Shown here piece by piece: positions 17,784 to 28,489 of a DNA stretch of 41,038 nt. Both the position numbers and the translations under genes were made by a program. The stretch is from Parcubacteria group bacterium (lineage in GTDB: Bacteria; Patescibacteriota; Minisyncoccia; Portnoybacterales; UBA2143). The DNA lies in the NCBI GenBank assembly GCA_013203625.1, contig JABMPX010000002.1:1-41038 (forward strand), written 5' to 3'. How positions within the stretch are numbered: position 1 is the stretch's first letter; each line of letters begins with the position of its first letter. Under the pieces are notes generated by a model. It made no database searches. It saw only the letters and a program-made list of their open reading frames with translations, and was not told the DNA's origin.

Positions 17784-19538
17784 ATGTCTAAAAAAGAAGG
17801 GTTACAATTAGAAAAAATACGTCATTCTTTGTCACACTTGATGAGCATGGCAATTATTAAAATATATCCTGATGCTGGCCTGGGGGTTGGACCAGCTATA
17901 GAAAATGGTTTTTACCAGGACTATGGCCTGCCCGAATCTATTTCGTCAGAATTATTACCTAAGTTAGAGAAAGAAATCAAAAAAATGATCCTGAAGAATA
18001 TTAAGTTTGAACAGCATGACATGAGTTTTGACAAGGCCTTAAAGTTATATAAAAAAGATCCGTATAAGAGCGAAATGATAAAAGACTTAAAAAAGGCGGG
18101 TGAAAAGAAGCTAAGCTTTTACAGGTCTGATTGGTTTGAGAACTTATGCAAGGGCCCACACGTTGCATCTACTAAGGAGATTGATCCTGATGCTTTCAAA
18201 CTGACCAAAGTAGCTGGCGCTTACTGGAAAGGCGATGAAAAAAACAAAATGCTTCAGAGAGTTTATGGAGTAGCTTTTGAAACAAAAAAAGAATTATATC
18301 AATATCTAAAACAACAAGCTGAAGCTGAAAAAAGAGACCATCGGAAAATAGGAAAGGAATTAGATCTTTTTGTTTTCTCTGACTTAATTGGCAAAGGATT
18401 GCCTCTTTTAACACCTAAGGGTTCGATAATTAGACAAGAACTAGAAAAATTCATTACTGAAGAAGAAACTAAAAGAGGATATTTACGTGTTTATACTCCT
18501 GATTTAGCAAGATTAGAATTGTATAAGAAATCAGGTCACTGGCAGCATTACAAAGAAAGCATGTATCCATTAATTAATGTTGATGGCGAAGATTATGTTC
18601 TCCGGCCAATGGCTTGTCCTCATCATTTCATGTTATACAATTCACGTCCTAGAAGTTATCGAGAACTTCCTTTAAGATACGCTGAAATTGCTAGACAATA
18701 CAGAAAAGAACAATCAGGAGAACTATCCGGACTTATTAGATTAATGGCTTTCTCTTTAGTTGATGCTCATCTTGTTTGCAGACCAGATCAAATTGAAAAG
18801 GAATTTAAAGATGTTTTAGAATTAATTCAGTATAATATGAAAATTTTAGGCATTAAAGATTATTGGTATCGTTTTTCAAAATGGGATCCTAAGAATAAAA
18901 AGAAATATACTAATAATCCAAAAGCATGGCAGAAAACTGAAAAGTTAATGAAAGAGATATTAGACAAATTAAAACTTAAATATGTTGAAGCTGAAGATGA
19001 AGCTGCCTTTTATGGCCCAAAAACAGATGTTCAAGTTAAAAATGTTAATGGCAAAGAAGATACTCTTTTCACTGTCCAAATCGACTTTGACATGCCTGGA
19101 AAATTTGATATGAGCTATATAGATGAAAAAGGCAAAAAACAAACACCTATGGTGATTCATCGAGCTTCTATTGGATGCATAGAACGGACCATGGCTTTCT
19201 TGATTGAACAATATGCTGGCGCTATGCCAGTCTGGCTATCTCCAGTACAAGCTCAGATTATTCCAATTAGCGAAAAATTCATTAAATACGGCGAGAAAAT
19301 AAAAGAAATGCTTTTAAAAGAGGATGTTCGGGTTGAATTGAATAATGACAATGAAACTTTGGGCAAGAAAATTCGCGAGGGTGAAATGCAAAAAATCCCC
19401 TACCTTTTAATAGTAGGAGAAAAAGAACAAAAAGCTGGATCAGTTGCTGTTAGAGATAGGGAAAAAGGCGATCTCGGCCCTATGAAAACAAACAAGTTTA
19501 TTGAAAAAATTAAGGAAGAGATAGAGAAGAAAATTTAA
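17784..19538 (+). CDS. thrS: Threonyl-tRNA synthetase, apparently lacking the N-terminal TGS domain
   Basis: LEKIRHSLSHLMSMAI editing domain; RPMACPHHFMLYNSRPRSYRELPLRYAEIARQYRKE; starts directly at the editing domain. Confidence 0.96.
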   Translation: MSKKEGLQLEKIRHSLSHLMSMAIIKIYPDAGLGVGPAIENGFYQDYGLPESISSELLPKLEKEIKKMILKNIKFEQHDMSFDKALKLYKKDPYKSEMIKDLKKAGEKKLSFYRSDWFENLCKGPHVASTKEIDPDAFKLTKVAGAYWKGDEKNKMLQRVYGVAFETKKELYQYLKQQAEAEKRDHRKIGKELDLFVFSDLIGKGLPLLTPKGSIIRQELEKFITEEETKRGYLRVYTPDLARLELYKKSGHWQHYKESMYPLINVDGEDYVLRPMACPHHFMLYNSRPRSYRELPLRYAEIARQYRKEQSGELSGLIRLMAFSLVDAHLVCRPDQIEKEFKDVLELIQYNMKILGIKDYWYRFSKWDPKNKKKYTNNPKAWQKTEKLMKEILDKLKLKYVEAEDEAAFYGPKTDVQVKNVNGKEDTLFTVQIDFDMPGKFDMSYIDEKGKKQTPMVIHRASIGCIERTMAFLIEQYAGAMPVWLSPVQAQIIPISEKFIKYGEKIKEMLLKEDVRVELNNDNETLGKKIREGEMQKIPYLLIVGEKEQKAGSVAVRDREKGDLGPMKTNKFIEKIKEEIEKKI

Positions 19539-19541
19539 TTT

Positions 19542-20288
19542 TTACTCTGTCAGCACTCTCGGTCCCTTATTAGTTACTGCTATAGTATGCTCAAAATGGG
19601 CTGATAAGCTATTGTCAGCTGTTTGAAAACAAGATCCATCAGGGCCTTTTTTTATTCCTGGCTGACCCATAACAGCCATTGGCTCAATAGCTAAAACCAT
19701 ACCTGCTTCTAATTTTAAGCCTTTATGCCGCTGTCCGAAATTAAGTATTTCTGGTGATTCGTGAAGCTGTTGTCCAATACCATGGCCACAAAGTTCTTTT
19801 ACTATTTGAAAACCCTGTGACTCAACATATGTCTGAATCGCATGGCCTACATCACCAATAGTCTTGCCTGGCTTGACTCTATTAATAGCTCTTTTAAGAG
19901 CTTTTTTTGTTACTCTAATTAAACGTCCTGCTTCTGGAGAAATAGCTCCTATTGGCACAGTAACAGCCATGTCCGAGCAAAAACCATTATAAATAATTCC
20001 TAAATCCAAACTTAAAATATCACCCTCAATCAATTTCCTTTCACAAGGCGCAGCATGGACAACTTGTTCATTAATTGAAGTACACAAAGCAGCAGGAAAT
20101 CCCTTATAGCCCTTAAAAGCTGGTTTAGCTCCAGAATCAAAAATAAGCTCTTCAGCGAGCTTATTTAAACTTTGTGTAGTAATACCTGGCTTAATCCCGC
20201 TTTTCAATTCTCTCATAATTCGAGACAGAATCTGACCAGCTTGAGCCATTATTTCAATTTGCTCTGGGGTTTTTATTGGTGTAGACAT
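19542..20288 (-). CDS. map: Type I methionine aminopeptidase
   Basis: IKTPEQIEIMAQAGQI, LSLDLGIIYNGFCSDMAVTVPIG, CGHGIGQQLHESPEI. Confidence 0.96.
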   Translation of the reverse strand: MSTPIKTPEQIEIMAQAGQILSRIMRELKSGIKPGITTQSLNKLAEELIFDSGAKPAFKGYKGFPAALCTSINEQVVHAAPCERKLIEGDILSLDLGIIYNGFCSDMAVTVPIGAISPEAGRLIRVTKKALKRAINRVKPGKTIGDVGHAIQTYVESQGFQIVKELCGHGIGQQLHESPEILNFGQRHKGLKLEAGMVLAIEPMAVMGQPGIKKGPDGSCFQTADNSLSAHFEHTIAVTNKGPRVLTE

Positions 20289-20959
20289 TGTATAATCTCT
20301 TGATAAACATCCTCTATTGATTGTTCACCATTAATTTTGATTAATCTGCCTTGTTTTTCATAATAATCAATTGCTGGCTGAACGTCTTTTTTATAAAAAT
20401 CCAAACGCGATTGAATTGCTTCTGGCTTATCGTCAAAACGTGTTTCTAATTCTCCTCCGCATTTATCGCATTTTTCTAAATCTTTAAACTCGCCTACCCA
20501 GGGAATTAATCGACTGCAATTTTTACAAATTCTACGCTTAGTTAATCGGCTAAAAGCTTCTTGTTCTGAGATATCTAATAAAACAACTTTTACATTGTCC
20601 CATTCATACCATTCAAAAGCGCTATCCATTAATTTTGCTTCTATTAAAAAACGGGGACTTCCATCAACAATCAATCCATTTTTATTTATCTTCTTTCTCA
20701 TCTCGGCTATTTTTCCTGCCCAGAATCTAAACATAACTGGCGTCGGAACCAAATCTCCTTTATCCATTACTTGTTTTAATTTCTTGCCAGTAAAATCATC
20801 TTTTTTGGATCTTTCCCTTAATAACTTGCCGCTGCTTAAATAATCAAAGCCAAACTCTTTTATTAAAAGTTTGGCTTGAGTTCCTTTGCCGCATCCAGAT
20901 CTTCCAAGTAAAATAATAATTTGTGGCTGATTATCAGACATAATATTACAATTCTTCAT
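20273..20959 (-). CDS. adk: Adenylate kinase with Cys4-type lid
   Basis: LLGRSGCGKGTQAKLL P-loop; CKNC...CDKCGGEL lid. Confidence 0.93.
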   Translation of the reverse strand: MKNCNIMSDNQPQIIILLGRSGCGKGTQAKLLIKEFGFDYLSSGKLLRERSKKDDFTGKKLKQVMDKGDLVPTPVMFRFWAGKIAEMRKKINKNGLIVDGSPRFLIEAKLMDSAFEWYEWDNVKVVLLDISEQEAFSRLTKRRICKNCSRLIPWVGEFKDLEKCDKCGGELETRFDDKPEAIQSRLDFYKKDVQPAIDYYEKQGRLIKINGEQSIEDVYQEIIQCLHQ

Positions 20960-22229
20960 AATCTCTCATTGTTAATTGAGAATTAATCTGACGAATAGTT
21001 TCTAAAACAACAGAAACAACAATTAAAAGAGCAGTACCGCCAATGGCAAATCCAAAAGCAGTAATGCCTGTAGCTCCTTGAATAATAGAAGGCAAAACAG
21101 CAATTGTTCCTAGAAAAATAGCTCCAAAAAGCAAGACCCTGTTAAGAATAAAATAAAGAAAATCAGAAGTTGATTTACCAGGACGAATGCCTGGAATAAA
21201 ACCGCCCATTTTCTGTAGATTATTAGATACATTTTTAGGATCAAAAGTAACTGCTGTGTAAAAATATGTAAAAAGCACTACTAGGGCGAAATAACAAATA
21301 CCGTAAAACCATGGATTTTGAAAAAGATTTCCAACTATTTGAGCAAAATGAGCCAGCCAGCCAATACTAGAAGCGCCCAAAAAACTAGCTACCATACCAG
21401 GGAAAAGCATGATTGATAAGGCGAAAATAATAGGAATTACTCCAGCTGGATTAACATTCAAAGGCAAATAAGTAGAAACGCCTCCATAAACTCGATGACC
21501 GCGAACACGCTTAGCATAAGAAACCGGAATATTGCGCCGTCCTTCAGTAATCACAACTACACTAGCCGTAATAACCAAAGCTAAAATAAGAAAAGCGATA
21601 TACGAAGGAATTTTAGAAGGATCATAAGTAATTGCCAATTCCCTAATTGAAAGCGGCACACTAGAAACAATACCGGCAAAAATTAACAAAGAGACTCCAT
21701 TGCCTATTCCTTTTTCAGAGACTAGCTCGCCTAGCCACATTAAAAACAAAGCTCCAGCTGTAATCACTAAAATAGAAGTAGCCCATTGGATTGTAGTAAA
21801 AGAACCAAGAATGCCTTGTCTGCCTAAAATATTTAACATAGCATAGGCCTGCAAAGCAGCTAAAGGCACAGTTAATATGCGACTATATTGATTAAATTTC
21901 TGGCGGCCAGATTCGCCTTCTTCTTTGTAAAGAGCTTCTAATTGAGGGAAAATCATTGTTAATAATTGCATAATAATCGTAGCTGTAATAAACGGCCCTA
22001 ACCCTAACATAATAATTGACAAATTACTCATTGCTCCGCCAGTAAATATATTTAATAAACCGAATAACTGATTATTGGAAAAAAACTCTCTTAAACGCTC
22101 AACATCAATACCTGGCACTGGAATATTAGCCGCTATGCGGAAAACAATAAAGATCATTAATACAAAAAATATCTTCTTGCGCAGATCTTTAATTTTGAAA
22201 ATTTGGATAGTTTTTTCTAACCACTTCAT
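20946..22229 (-). CDS. secY: Preprotein translocase subunit SecY
   Basis: Polytopic; RIAANIPVPGID, FNQYSRILTVPLA, VSYAKRVRG, GGFIPGIRPGKST. Confidence 0.97.
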   Translation of the reverse strand: MKWLEKTIQIFKIKDLRKKIFFVLMIFIVFRIAANIPVPGIDVERLREFFSNNQLFGLLNIFTGGAMSNLSIIMLGLGPFITATIIMQLLTMIFPQLEALYKEEGESGRQKFNQYSRILTVPLAALQAYAMLNILGRQGILGSFTTIQWATSILVITAGALFLMWLGELVSEKGIGNGVSLLIFAGIVSSVPLSIRELAITYDPSKIPSYIAFLILALVITASVVVITEGRRNIPVSYAKRVRGHRVYGGVSTYLPLNVNPAGVIPIIFALSIMLFPGMVASFLGASSIGWLAHFAQIVGNLFQNPWFYGICYFALVVLFTYFYTAVTFDPKNVSNNLQKMGGFIPGIRPGKSTSDFLYFILNRVLLFGAIFLGTIAVLPSIIQGATGITAFGFAIGGTALLIVVSVVLETIRQINSQLTMRDYEEL

Positions 22230-22240
22230 ATTTTTAAATA

Positions 22241-22723
22241 TTATTCAGATTTATCTGATTTGCTTTTTTTCTGAACACTTTTTGATAATCTTACTCCTTT
22301 AAATTTCAATTTTTTCTTTAGTTCTCCTTGTCCTAAAATCTTCACTTTAGGAACTCTGCCTTTTATTTTACCAATTAGACCCATCTTTAACAAACTTTGT
22401 GGTGAGACAATTTCATCACTCTTAAATTTTTGCTCAATATCTTTTAAATTAACAATAACTGGTCTGGATTGAAATCTTAATCTGTTTATTTTTGATCCTC
22501 GTTTTACTTTTGTAGTTTTATGTTTACCAGTTGTCCCTCTTCTTTTAGGTAAACGTTTGCTTAATGTTGTATCTCCACCAGCAAAATCCACTCGTGGTTT
22601 TTTCCCTGCTCGAGATTTTTGTCCTTTAACTCCTTTGCCAGAATAAGTTCCTTTTTTACCGCCACGACCAACTCGTTTACGAGATTTCTTCTTATATGTA
22701 GGTTTTAATTGATGTAATTGCAT
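22241..22723 (-). CDS. rplO: Ribosomal protein L15
   Basis: MQLHQLKPTYKKKSRKRVGRGGKKGTYSGKGVKGQKSR. Confidence 0.95.
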   Translation of the reverse strand: MQLHQLKPTYKKKSRKRVGRGGKKGTYSGKGVKGQKSRAGKKPRVDFAGGDTTLSKRLPKRRGTTGKHKTTKVKRGSKINRLRFQSRPVIVNLKDIEQKFKSDEIVSPQSLLKMGLIGKIKGRVPKVKILGQGELKKKLKFKGVRLSKSVQKKSKSDKSE

Positions 22724-22743
22724 AATAGAATTTTAATTTCTAA

Positions 22744-23199
22744 TTATTTGGTCTTTAATTTCTGCAATGCCTTAATAGTTGCCTGCGCATTATTTAATTT
22801 ATTCTTGCTTCTGCCTAAAATTTTTCCTGAAACGTTTTCAACGCCAACTAAATCGCAAACTGCTCGAATGGCTCCGCCAGCAACTATGCCCTTCCCTTTT
22901 ATTCCTGGTTTTAATAGAACCTTTGAACTGCCAAATTTTGCTTCTACTGTGTGAGGAATTGTTCCTTCAACTAAAGAAACCTTGATTATATTTTTCTTTG
23001 CGTCAGTTACTGCTTTTTCAACAGCTATGCTAACATCTTGACCCTTTGCTACGCCTATTCCAACTTTTCCTTTTCTGTCCCCAATAACTACAACTGCTCT
23101 AAATCTAAAACGCCGTCCGCCAGCCATTACCCTAACAACTCGAGCGACATCAAGTAATTTCTGTTCGTATTCTCTTTTTTCTTGTTGTTTAATAAACAT
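22744..23199 (-). CDS. rpsE: Ribosomal protein S5
   Basis: VVRVMAGGRRFRFRAVVVIGDRKGKVGIGVAKG. Confidence 0.96.
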   Translation of the reverse strand: MFIKQQEKREYEQKLLDVARVVRVMAGGRRFRFRAVVVIGDRKGKVGIGVAKGQDVSIAVEKAVTDAKKNIIKVSLVEGTIPHTVEAKFGSSKVLLKPGIKGKGIVAGGAIRAVCDLVGVENVSGKILGRSKNKLNNAQATIKALQKLKTK

Positions 23200-23205
23200 A
23201 TTGAT

Positions 23206-23556
23206 TTAAAACTTTAATCCTTCTTTTCTTGCTCCTTCAGCCATTGCTTTAACCCGGCCATGATACTTATATCCTCCTCTGTCAAAAACAACTTTTCCAA
23301 TTTTCTTATCTAATGCTTTCTTTGCAATTATTTGGCCGACTTTATAAGCAATTTCAACTTTATTAGTTAAAGCCCCTTTCTTTATCTCTGAATCATTAAC
23401 TGAAATTAAAGTAATTCCTTTATCATCATTAATTAATTGTCCGCTGATATGCTGATTACTGCGAAAAACAGAAAAACGAGGGCAACTTTTAGTCCCTTTA
23501 ACTTTTGCTCTGATGCGTTTATGGCGATTATAACGTTTTTCTCTTTTCTTTTGCAT
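23206..23556 (-). CDS. rplR: Ribosomal protein L18
   Basis: RFSVFRSNQHISGQLINDDKG...VVFDRGGYKYHGRVKAMAEGAR. Confidence 0.96.
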   Translation of the reverse strand: MQKKREKRYNRHKRIRAKVKGTKSCPRFSVFRSNQHISGQLINDDKGITLISVNDSEIKKGALTNKVEIAYKVGQIIAKKALDKKIGKVVFDRGGYKYHGRVKAMAEGARKEGLKF

Positions 23557-23591
23557 ATTGTTTGAAAATTAAAAATTGAAAATTAAAAATT

Positions 23592-24149
23592 CTATTCCGT
23601 TCCTGCTGCTTTTTTACCTGCTTTTCTTTTAACAACTTCATCAACATACCTAATTCCTTTGCCTTTATATGGCTCTGGCTTGCGCTGATCTCTAATCTTA
23701 GCTGCAATTTGGCCAACTAATTGTTTATCTGTTCCTGAAATAGTAATAATATTCTTATCTGCCTTGAATTCAATTCCTTTTGGAGCTTCAATGTCAACTG
23801 GATGAGAAAGGCCAATATTCAAACTCAATTTATCGCCTTGAAGAGATGCCCTATATCCAACGCCCTGAATCTCTAATTTTTTTTCAAATCCATCAGTTAC
23901 GCCTTTAACCATATTAAAAATTAAAGCCCTGAATAAACCCCATAAAGCAGAAGCATCTTTTGATTCTTTTTTAGGACTAACCAATAATTCTTTCTGTCCA
24001 TTAGACGAATCTTTCAAAGTTAACTCAATTTGAGAAAGAATTGTCTGATTTAATTCTCCTAGAGGACCTTTTACTGTAATTTGATTATCGCTAATTTTTA
24101 CTTCAACGTTTTCTGGAATTGTAATTGGTTGTTTTCCTATTCTTGACAT
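23592..24149 (-). CDS. rplF: Ribosomal protein L6
   Basis: MSRIGKQPITIPENVEVKI...EPYKGKGIRYVDEVVKRKAGKKAAG. Confidence 0.96.
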   Translation of the reverse strand: MSRIGKQPITIPENVEVKISDNQITVKGPLGELNQTILSQIELTLKDSSNGQKELLVSPKKESKDASALWGLFRALIFNMVKGVTDGFEKKLEIQGVGYRASLQGDKLSLNIGLSHPVDIEAPKGIEFKADKNIITISGTDKQLVGQIAAKIRDQRKPEPYKGKGIRYVDEVVKRKAGKKAAGTE

Positions 24150-24158
24150 AAATTTAGT

Positions 24159-24548
24159 TTAATAAATTTCGCAAAGTATTTCTCCTCCTAATCCTTTTCT
24201 CTTAGCTTCATTGTTAGTCATTAATCCTTGAGGTGTAGAGATAATAATTAAGCCATAACCTTGCCTAATTGGCTTTAATTCATCTTTCTTTATATAAATT
24301 CTTAAACCAGGCTTGCTGATTCTTTTTATGCTGCTAATAATTGGCGTATCATTCTTATACCTTAACTCAATTTCAATCACTTTTTTTGTTTTTTTACCTT
24401 GAGTATCTGTTTTACCGATTAATCCTTCTTTTTCTAAGATTTTGGCCAAATTAAACTTTAATTTAGAAAAAGGAATAGTTACTGTTTTATGAGAAACAGC
24501 TTGAGCATTTCTTATTCTAGTTAACATGTCTGCAATTGGATCACTCAT
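24159..24548 (-). CDS. rpsH: Ribosomal protein S8
   Basis: MSDPIADMLTRIRNAQAVSHKTV; GLIIISTPQGLMTNNEAKRKGLGGEILCEIY. Confidence 0.96.
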   Translation of the reverse strand: MSDPIADMLTRIRNAQAVSHKTVTIPFSKLKFNLAKILEKEGLIGKTDTQGKKTKKVIEIELRYKNDTPIISSIKRISKPGLRIYIKKDELKPIRQGYGLIIISTPQGLMTNNEAKRKGLGGEILCEIY

Positions 24549-24558
24549 ATATTTAAAA

Positions 24559-24744
24559 TTACCATGAAGATTTTTTTATCCCTGGTATTTCTCCTTTATT
24601 AGCTAATTCTCTAAAACATATTCGACATAAACCAAAATTCCGTAAATATCCTTTATTTCTGCCACAACGAAAACAGCGTCTTATTATCCGTGAAGAAAAT
24701 TTTGGCTTTTTCTTGGCTCTAGCAATAACTGATTTTTTAGGCAT
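24559..24744 (-). CDS. rpsN: Ribosomal protein S14 (zinc type)
   Basis: [38 protein letters not shown]. Confidence 0.96.
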   Translation of the reverse strand: MPKKSVIARAKKKPKFSSRIIRRCFRCGRNKGYLRNFGLCRICFRELANKGEIPGIKKSSW

Positions 24745-24758
24745 AAAATTATTTACTA

Positions 24759-25301
24759 TTATTCATTGAATTTTATTGGAAATCCCAATAATTTAAACAT
24801 TTCCCTTCCTTGTTCATGCGTATCAGCCGTAGTAACAATGGCAATTTCCAATCCAAAAATATTTTTAGCGCTTTCTGCTGAAATCTCTGGAAAAATAATC
24901 TGTTCTTTGATCCCGATATTAAAATTGCCTTTGCTGTCAATATTTTTTTCTGGCAAACCGCGGAAATCACGGCTTCGCGGCAAAGCAATATTGACCAACC
25001 TATCTAAAAAATCATACATCTGCTGTTTTCTTAATGTAACTACTAATCCAATAATCATGCCCTCTCTTATTTTAAAACCAGCTTCAGATTTTTTAGCTTT
25101 ACGCGATACGGGCTTTTGGCTAGTAATCGAAGACATATCTTTGGCAATTTCTTCTTGGACTTTTTCATTCTTATTTGTTGGATTAAAGCCAGTATTAACT
25201 ACAACCTTAACGATTCTTGGCACAGCTAAATCACTCTTATACCCAAATTTCTCTTTCATGGCTGGAATAACTTGTTTTTGATATTTTTCTTTAAATTTCA
25301 T
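24759..25301 (-). CDS. rplE: Ribosomal protein L5
   Basis: [55 protein letters not shown]. Confidence 0.96.
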   Translation of the reverse strand: MKFKEKYQKQVIPAMKEKFGYKSDLAVPRIVKVVVNTGFNPTNKNEKVQEEIAKDMSSITSQKPVSRKAKKSEAGFKIREGMIIGLVVTLRKQQMYDFLDRLVNIALPRSRDFRGLPEKNIDSKGNFNIGIKEQIIFPEISAESAKNIFGLEIAIVTTADTHEQGREMFKLLGFPIKFNE

Positions 25302-25313
25302 AATTAAAAACTT

Positions 25314-25619
25314 TTAAATCTCTTGTTTGCATTTCTTGCAGATCCGATATTTTTTCTTTTCAACTATCTTGTACCCTACTCTTGCAGCCTTGCTGCATTT
25401 AGGACAAATTAATTTAACATTAGAAGCGTCTATTGGTCTAACAACTTCAATAATTTGTCCTTTTTCTCTTTCTTGTTTTGGGCGACGATGTTTTTTAGTA
25501 ATATTAACTCCTTCAACAACAATCTTATTTTTACTAGGAAAAACTGACAAAACTTTGCCTTTTTTGCCTTTATCTTTGCCGGTTGTTACTAATATTGTAT
25601 CGCCTTTTTTAATCTTCAT
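25314..25619 (-). CDS. rplX: Ribosomal protein L24
   Basis: MKIKKGDTILVTTGKDKGKKGKVL; C-terminal CPKC...CKKC. Confidence 0.95.
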   Translation of the reverse strand: MKIKKGDTILVTTGKDKGKKGKVLSVFPSKNKIVVEGVNITKKHRRPKQEREKGQIIEVVRPIDASNVKLICPKCSKAARVGYKIVEKKKYRICKKCKQEI

Positions 25620-25633
25620 AATTCTTTGGGTTG

Positions 25634-25999
25634 TTATAATACTTCTGGAGCTAATGATACTATCTTGTCAAAGCCTTTTTCTTTTAATTCTCGTGGAATT
25701 GGTCCAAAAATACGACCACCTTTAGGATTAAACCCATCAACAATAACTGCTGCGTTTTCATCAAAACGTATATAGGATCCGTCTGCTCGACGAAAAGCTT
25801 TTTTTTGCCGCACAATTACTGCTCTAACAACATCTTTCTTTTTAACCGCTTTTCTTGGTTCCGCTACTTTAACTGAAGCAACAACAATATCTCCAATCTG
25901 AGCATAACGCCGACGGCTTCCTCCTAAAACCTTAAAACATTTGATCATCTTAGCTCCGCAATTATCAGCTATTTTTAATTTTGTTCCTGCTTGTATCAT
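25634..25999 (-). CDS. rplN: Ribosomal protein L14
   Basis: [27 protein letters not shown]...[25 protein letters not shown]. Confidence 0.97.
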   Translation of the reverse strand: MIQAGTKLKIADNCGAKMIKCFKVLGGSRRRYAQIGDIVVASVKVAEPRKAVKKKDVVRAVIVRQKKAFRRADGSYIRFDENAAVIVDGFNPKGGRIFGPIPRELKEKGFDKIVSLAPEVL

Positions 26000-26003
26000 G
26001 CTT

Positions 26004-26288
26004 TTATTTTAATTGATCTAATTTAATAACCTTCCATTTCTTATTCTTACTTATTGGCCGACATTCCTGAATAATAACTTTATCTTCTTTTTTATACTCA
26101 TTTTTCTCATCATGAACCTTATATTTCTTACCAACCTTATATCTTCTCTTATATTTAGGATGCTTTTTATATCTATTAACTAAAACAACAACAGTTTTAT
26201 CCATTTTATCACTAATAACTACTCCCTTAAAAAAACGGCCTTTTTTTTCTTCAACATTTTTATCTTTTTTAACTTTATTGTTTTTCAT
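26004..26288 (-). CDS. rpsQ: Ribosomal protein S17
   Basis: [67 protein letters not shown]. Confidence 0.94.
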   Translation of the reverse strand: MKNNKVKKDKNVEEKKGRFFKGVVISDKMDKTVVVLVNRYKKHPKYKRRYKVGKKYKVHDEKNEYKKEDKVIIQECRPISKNKKWKVIKLDQLK

Positions 26289-26475
26289 TATGGTTTTTTG
26301 ATTTTAAAATAGTTAAAATTCTAGCAATGTTTCTGCGAAGTTCTTTAACCTGCTTAACATTTTTAAGTTTTTTTGAAGCTAAATCAAATTTAAGCTGACC
26401 AAGCTTATACTGGCTCCTATTCAAGAGGTCTCTTAATTCTTTTTCTGTTTTTTGACGTAATTCTTTAACTTTCAT
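26275..26475 (-). CDS. rpmC: Ribosomal protein L29
   Basis: MKVKELRQKTEKELRDLLNRSQYKLGQLKFDLASKKLKNVKQVKELRRNIARILTIL; ATG at 26475; the longer track ORF overlaps rplP. Confidence 0.92.
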   Translation of the reverse strand: MKVKELRQKTEKELRDLLNRSQYKLGQLKFDLASKKLKNVKQVKELRRNIARILTILKSKNHNEKQ

Positions 26476-26485
26476 AAATGTGGTT

Positions 26486-26896
26486 TTAGCGAGTAATAAA
26501 TTTTGTTTTAACTGGTAATTTATGACTAGCGCGACGCATTGCTTCTTTTGCCATTTCTTCAGGAATGCCATCCATTTCAAAAATAATCCGGCCTGGCTCG
26601 ACTGGCATAACATAATGGTCAACACTGCCTTTGCCTCCGCCCATTGGCACTTCTATTCCTTTCTTGGTTACTGGCTTATCAGGAAAAACTCTAATCCAAA
26701 TCTTGCCTCCGCGCTGAACATATCTAGTCATGGCGCGCCGAGCTGCTTCAATCTGCCTTGCGGTTAACCAGCATCCAGCCACAATTTTTAAACCAAAAGA
26801 ACCAAACGATAATTCTGCGCCTCTGGTTGCTTTGCCTTTGCCTCTTCTGCGGCCTTTCTGCCATTTTCTATGTTTTACTTTTTTTGGGGATAACAT
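26486..26896 (-). CDS. rplP: Ribosomal protein L16
   Basis: [37 protein letters not shown]. Confidence 0.97.
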   Translation of the reverse strand: MLSPKKVKHRKWQKGRRRGKGKATRGAELSFGSFGLKIVAGCWLTARQIEAARRAMTRYVQRGGKIWIRVFPDKPVTKKGIEVPMGGGKGSVDHYVMPVEPGRIIFEMDGIPEEMAKEAMRRASHKLPVKTKFITR

Positions 26897-26898
26897 AA

Positions 26899-27555
26899 TT
26901 ATTTATCAAATACTTCTCCCTTGTAAATCCAGACCTTTACGCCAACTGTTCCGTAAGCAGTATAGGCAGTTGCTTGAGCATAGTCAATATCAGAACGCAG
27001 GGTTTGCAAAGGAACTCTTCCTTTTTTCAACCATTCTTTTCTGGCAATCTCAGCGCCATTTAATCTCCCGCCAACCATTATCTTGGCTCCTTCAACGTTC
27101 TTATTCTGAATAATTTTATCTAAAGATTGTTTCATCACCCGGCGATAAGGCATTCGTCTTTCTAATTGGCCTGCTATTTCCATAGCCATAACCAAGGCTC
27201 GAGCTGTTGGTTCTCCAACTTCCTCTATTTCTAAACGAACTTCCAAATTGGCTGTTTCTGTCTTGTCTTTTTTAATAATTGCTTTTATTTCTTTCTTAAG
27301 CTCTTCTGCTCCGCTTCCTCCCCTTCCAATAATTAAACCTGGCCGAGATGTTTCAATAATAATATTAATAGCATTAACTGATCGTTCTATTTTTATTAAA
27401 TTAATTCCAGCCTTATCTAATTTTTTCGTAATAAAATCCCGCAATTTTACATCTTGCTCTAAAAAATTTCTATATCTCTTTCGACTAAACCATTTTGATT
27501 TCCAGTCAGTAACTATGCCTAATCGAAAAATGTATGGATGAACTTTATGTCCCAT
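26899..27555 (-). CDS. rpsC: Ribosomal protein S3
   Basis: [76 protein letters not shown]. Confidence 0.97.
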   Translation of the reverse strand: MGHKVHPYIFRLGIVTDWKSKWFSRKRYRNFLEQDVKLRDFITKKLDKAGINLIKIERSVNAINIIIETSRPGLIIGRGGSGAEELKKEIKAIIKKDKTETANLEVRLEIEEVGEPTARALVMAMEIAGQLERRMPYRRVMKQSLDKIIQNKNVEGAKIMVGGRLNGAEIARKEWLKKGRVPLQTLRSDIDYAQATAYTAYGTVGVKVWIYKGEVFDK

Positions 27556-27568
27556 GAAATTTTAATAA

Positions 27569-28159
27569 TTAAATGCTTTTTCTCCTAAAAACCTTTTTAG
27601 CGTTGCCAAAAGTCTGCCTGCTGAAAAACTTTTTCTTTGATTGAGAAGTTGTTTGATATGGCTTAGGGGGCAAAACTTTTTTCGGCCTTGAAATAATTTT
27701 TTCATCTTCTCCTGTTTTTTCTACTGGCTGGCTGATTTCCTCTAATAAATCATGTTTTTTTTCTTCTTTAGCAGTTGATTTAATCTGATCTTTGGATGGT
27801 TCTTTTTTGATTTCTTTCTTAATTTCCTTATTAATTTGATCCAAAACTATAGTCAAATGGCTGGTTCTTTTCATTATTGAAGAAGCTCGGCCCATTGCTC
27901 GAGGACGCCATCGCTTTAGTGTTGGGGCAATATCAACAAAAATTTCAGCAATATAGAGATTATTTTTCTCTAAATCAGCGTTATGCTTAGCATTAGCTAC
28001 TGCTGAATTTAAAAGCTTTAAAACATGCTTGGCTGACCTTTTTGTTAAAAATTTTAACTGTTTCTCAGCCTCTCCTACGGTTAATCCCTTAATTAGATTA
28101 GCTGTTAATCTAATTTTTCGAGGAGATATCCTTAAATGTCTTAATTTGGCTGTAATCAT
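27569..28159 (-). CDS. rplV: Ribosomal protein L22 with long charged C-terminal extension
   Basis: AKLRHLRISPRKIRLTANLIKG...APTLKRWRPRAMGRASSIMKRTSHLTIVL, then about 85 aa of K/E-rich tail. Confidence 0.94.
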   Translation of the reverse strand: MITAKLRHLRISPRKIRLTANLIKGLTVGEAEKQLKFLTKRSAKHVLKLLNSAVANAKHNADLEKNNLYIAEIFVDIAPTLKRWRPRAMGRASSIMKRTSHLTIVLDQINKEIKKEIKKEPSKDQIKSTAKEEKKHDLLEEISQPVEKTGEDEKIISRPKKVLPPKPYQTTSQSKKKFFSRQTFGNAKKVFRRKSI

Positions 28160-28170
28160 AAATTTATTGC

Positions 28171-28470
28171 TTATTTGCCTTTTTGCCTAGCAGATGTTTC
28201 CTGCTCTTTTTGCATTTTACCGCCGTGTCTAATAAATTTTCTTGTTGGAGAAAATTCACCTAATTTATGGCCAACCATATCTTCTGTAATAAAAACTGAA
28301 ATATGATCTTTCCCATTATGAACGCCAAAAGTAAAACCGACCATTTCCGGAGTAATTGTGCATGCTCGAGCCCATGTTTTAATTATTGTTTTATCCCCCA
28401 ATTTTAACTTAGCTATTTTCTTTAATAGCTTATCATCAACATATGGGCCTTTTTTTAAACTTCGTGACAT
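28171..28470 (-). CDS. rpsS: Ribosomal protein S19
   Basis: [19 protein letters not shown]...[22 protein letters not shown]. Confidence 0.97.
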   Translation of the reverse strand: MSRSLKKGPYVDDKLLKKIAKLKLGDKTIIKTWARACTITPEMVGFTFGVHNGKDHISVFITEDMVGHKLGEFSPTRKFIRHGGKMQKEQETSARQKGK

Positions 28471-28489
28471 AATTTAATAAATTACTTTA

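Noticed and set aside
24940-24985. GC-rich patch in rplE as another repeat insertion
   Set aside because: Encodes the conserved L5 motif [11 protein letters not shown], so explained by protein constraint.
24766-25281. 171-aa plus-strand ORF
   Set aside because: Fully antisense to rplE; low-complexity hydrophobic translation typical of antisense ribosomal ORFs.
26476-26625. N-terminal part of the track ORF 26275-26625
   Set aside because: Overlaps rplP out of frame; genuine L29 starts at 26475.
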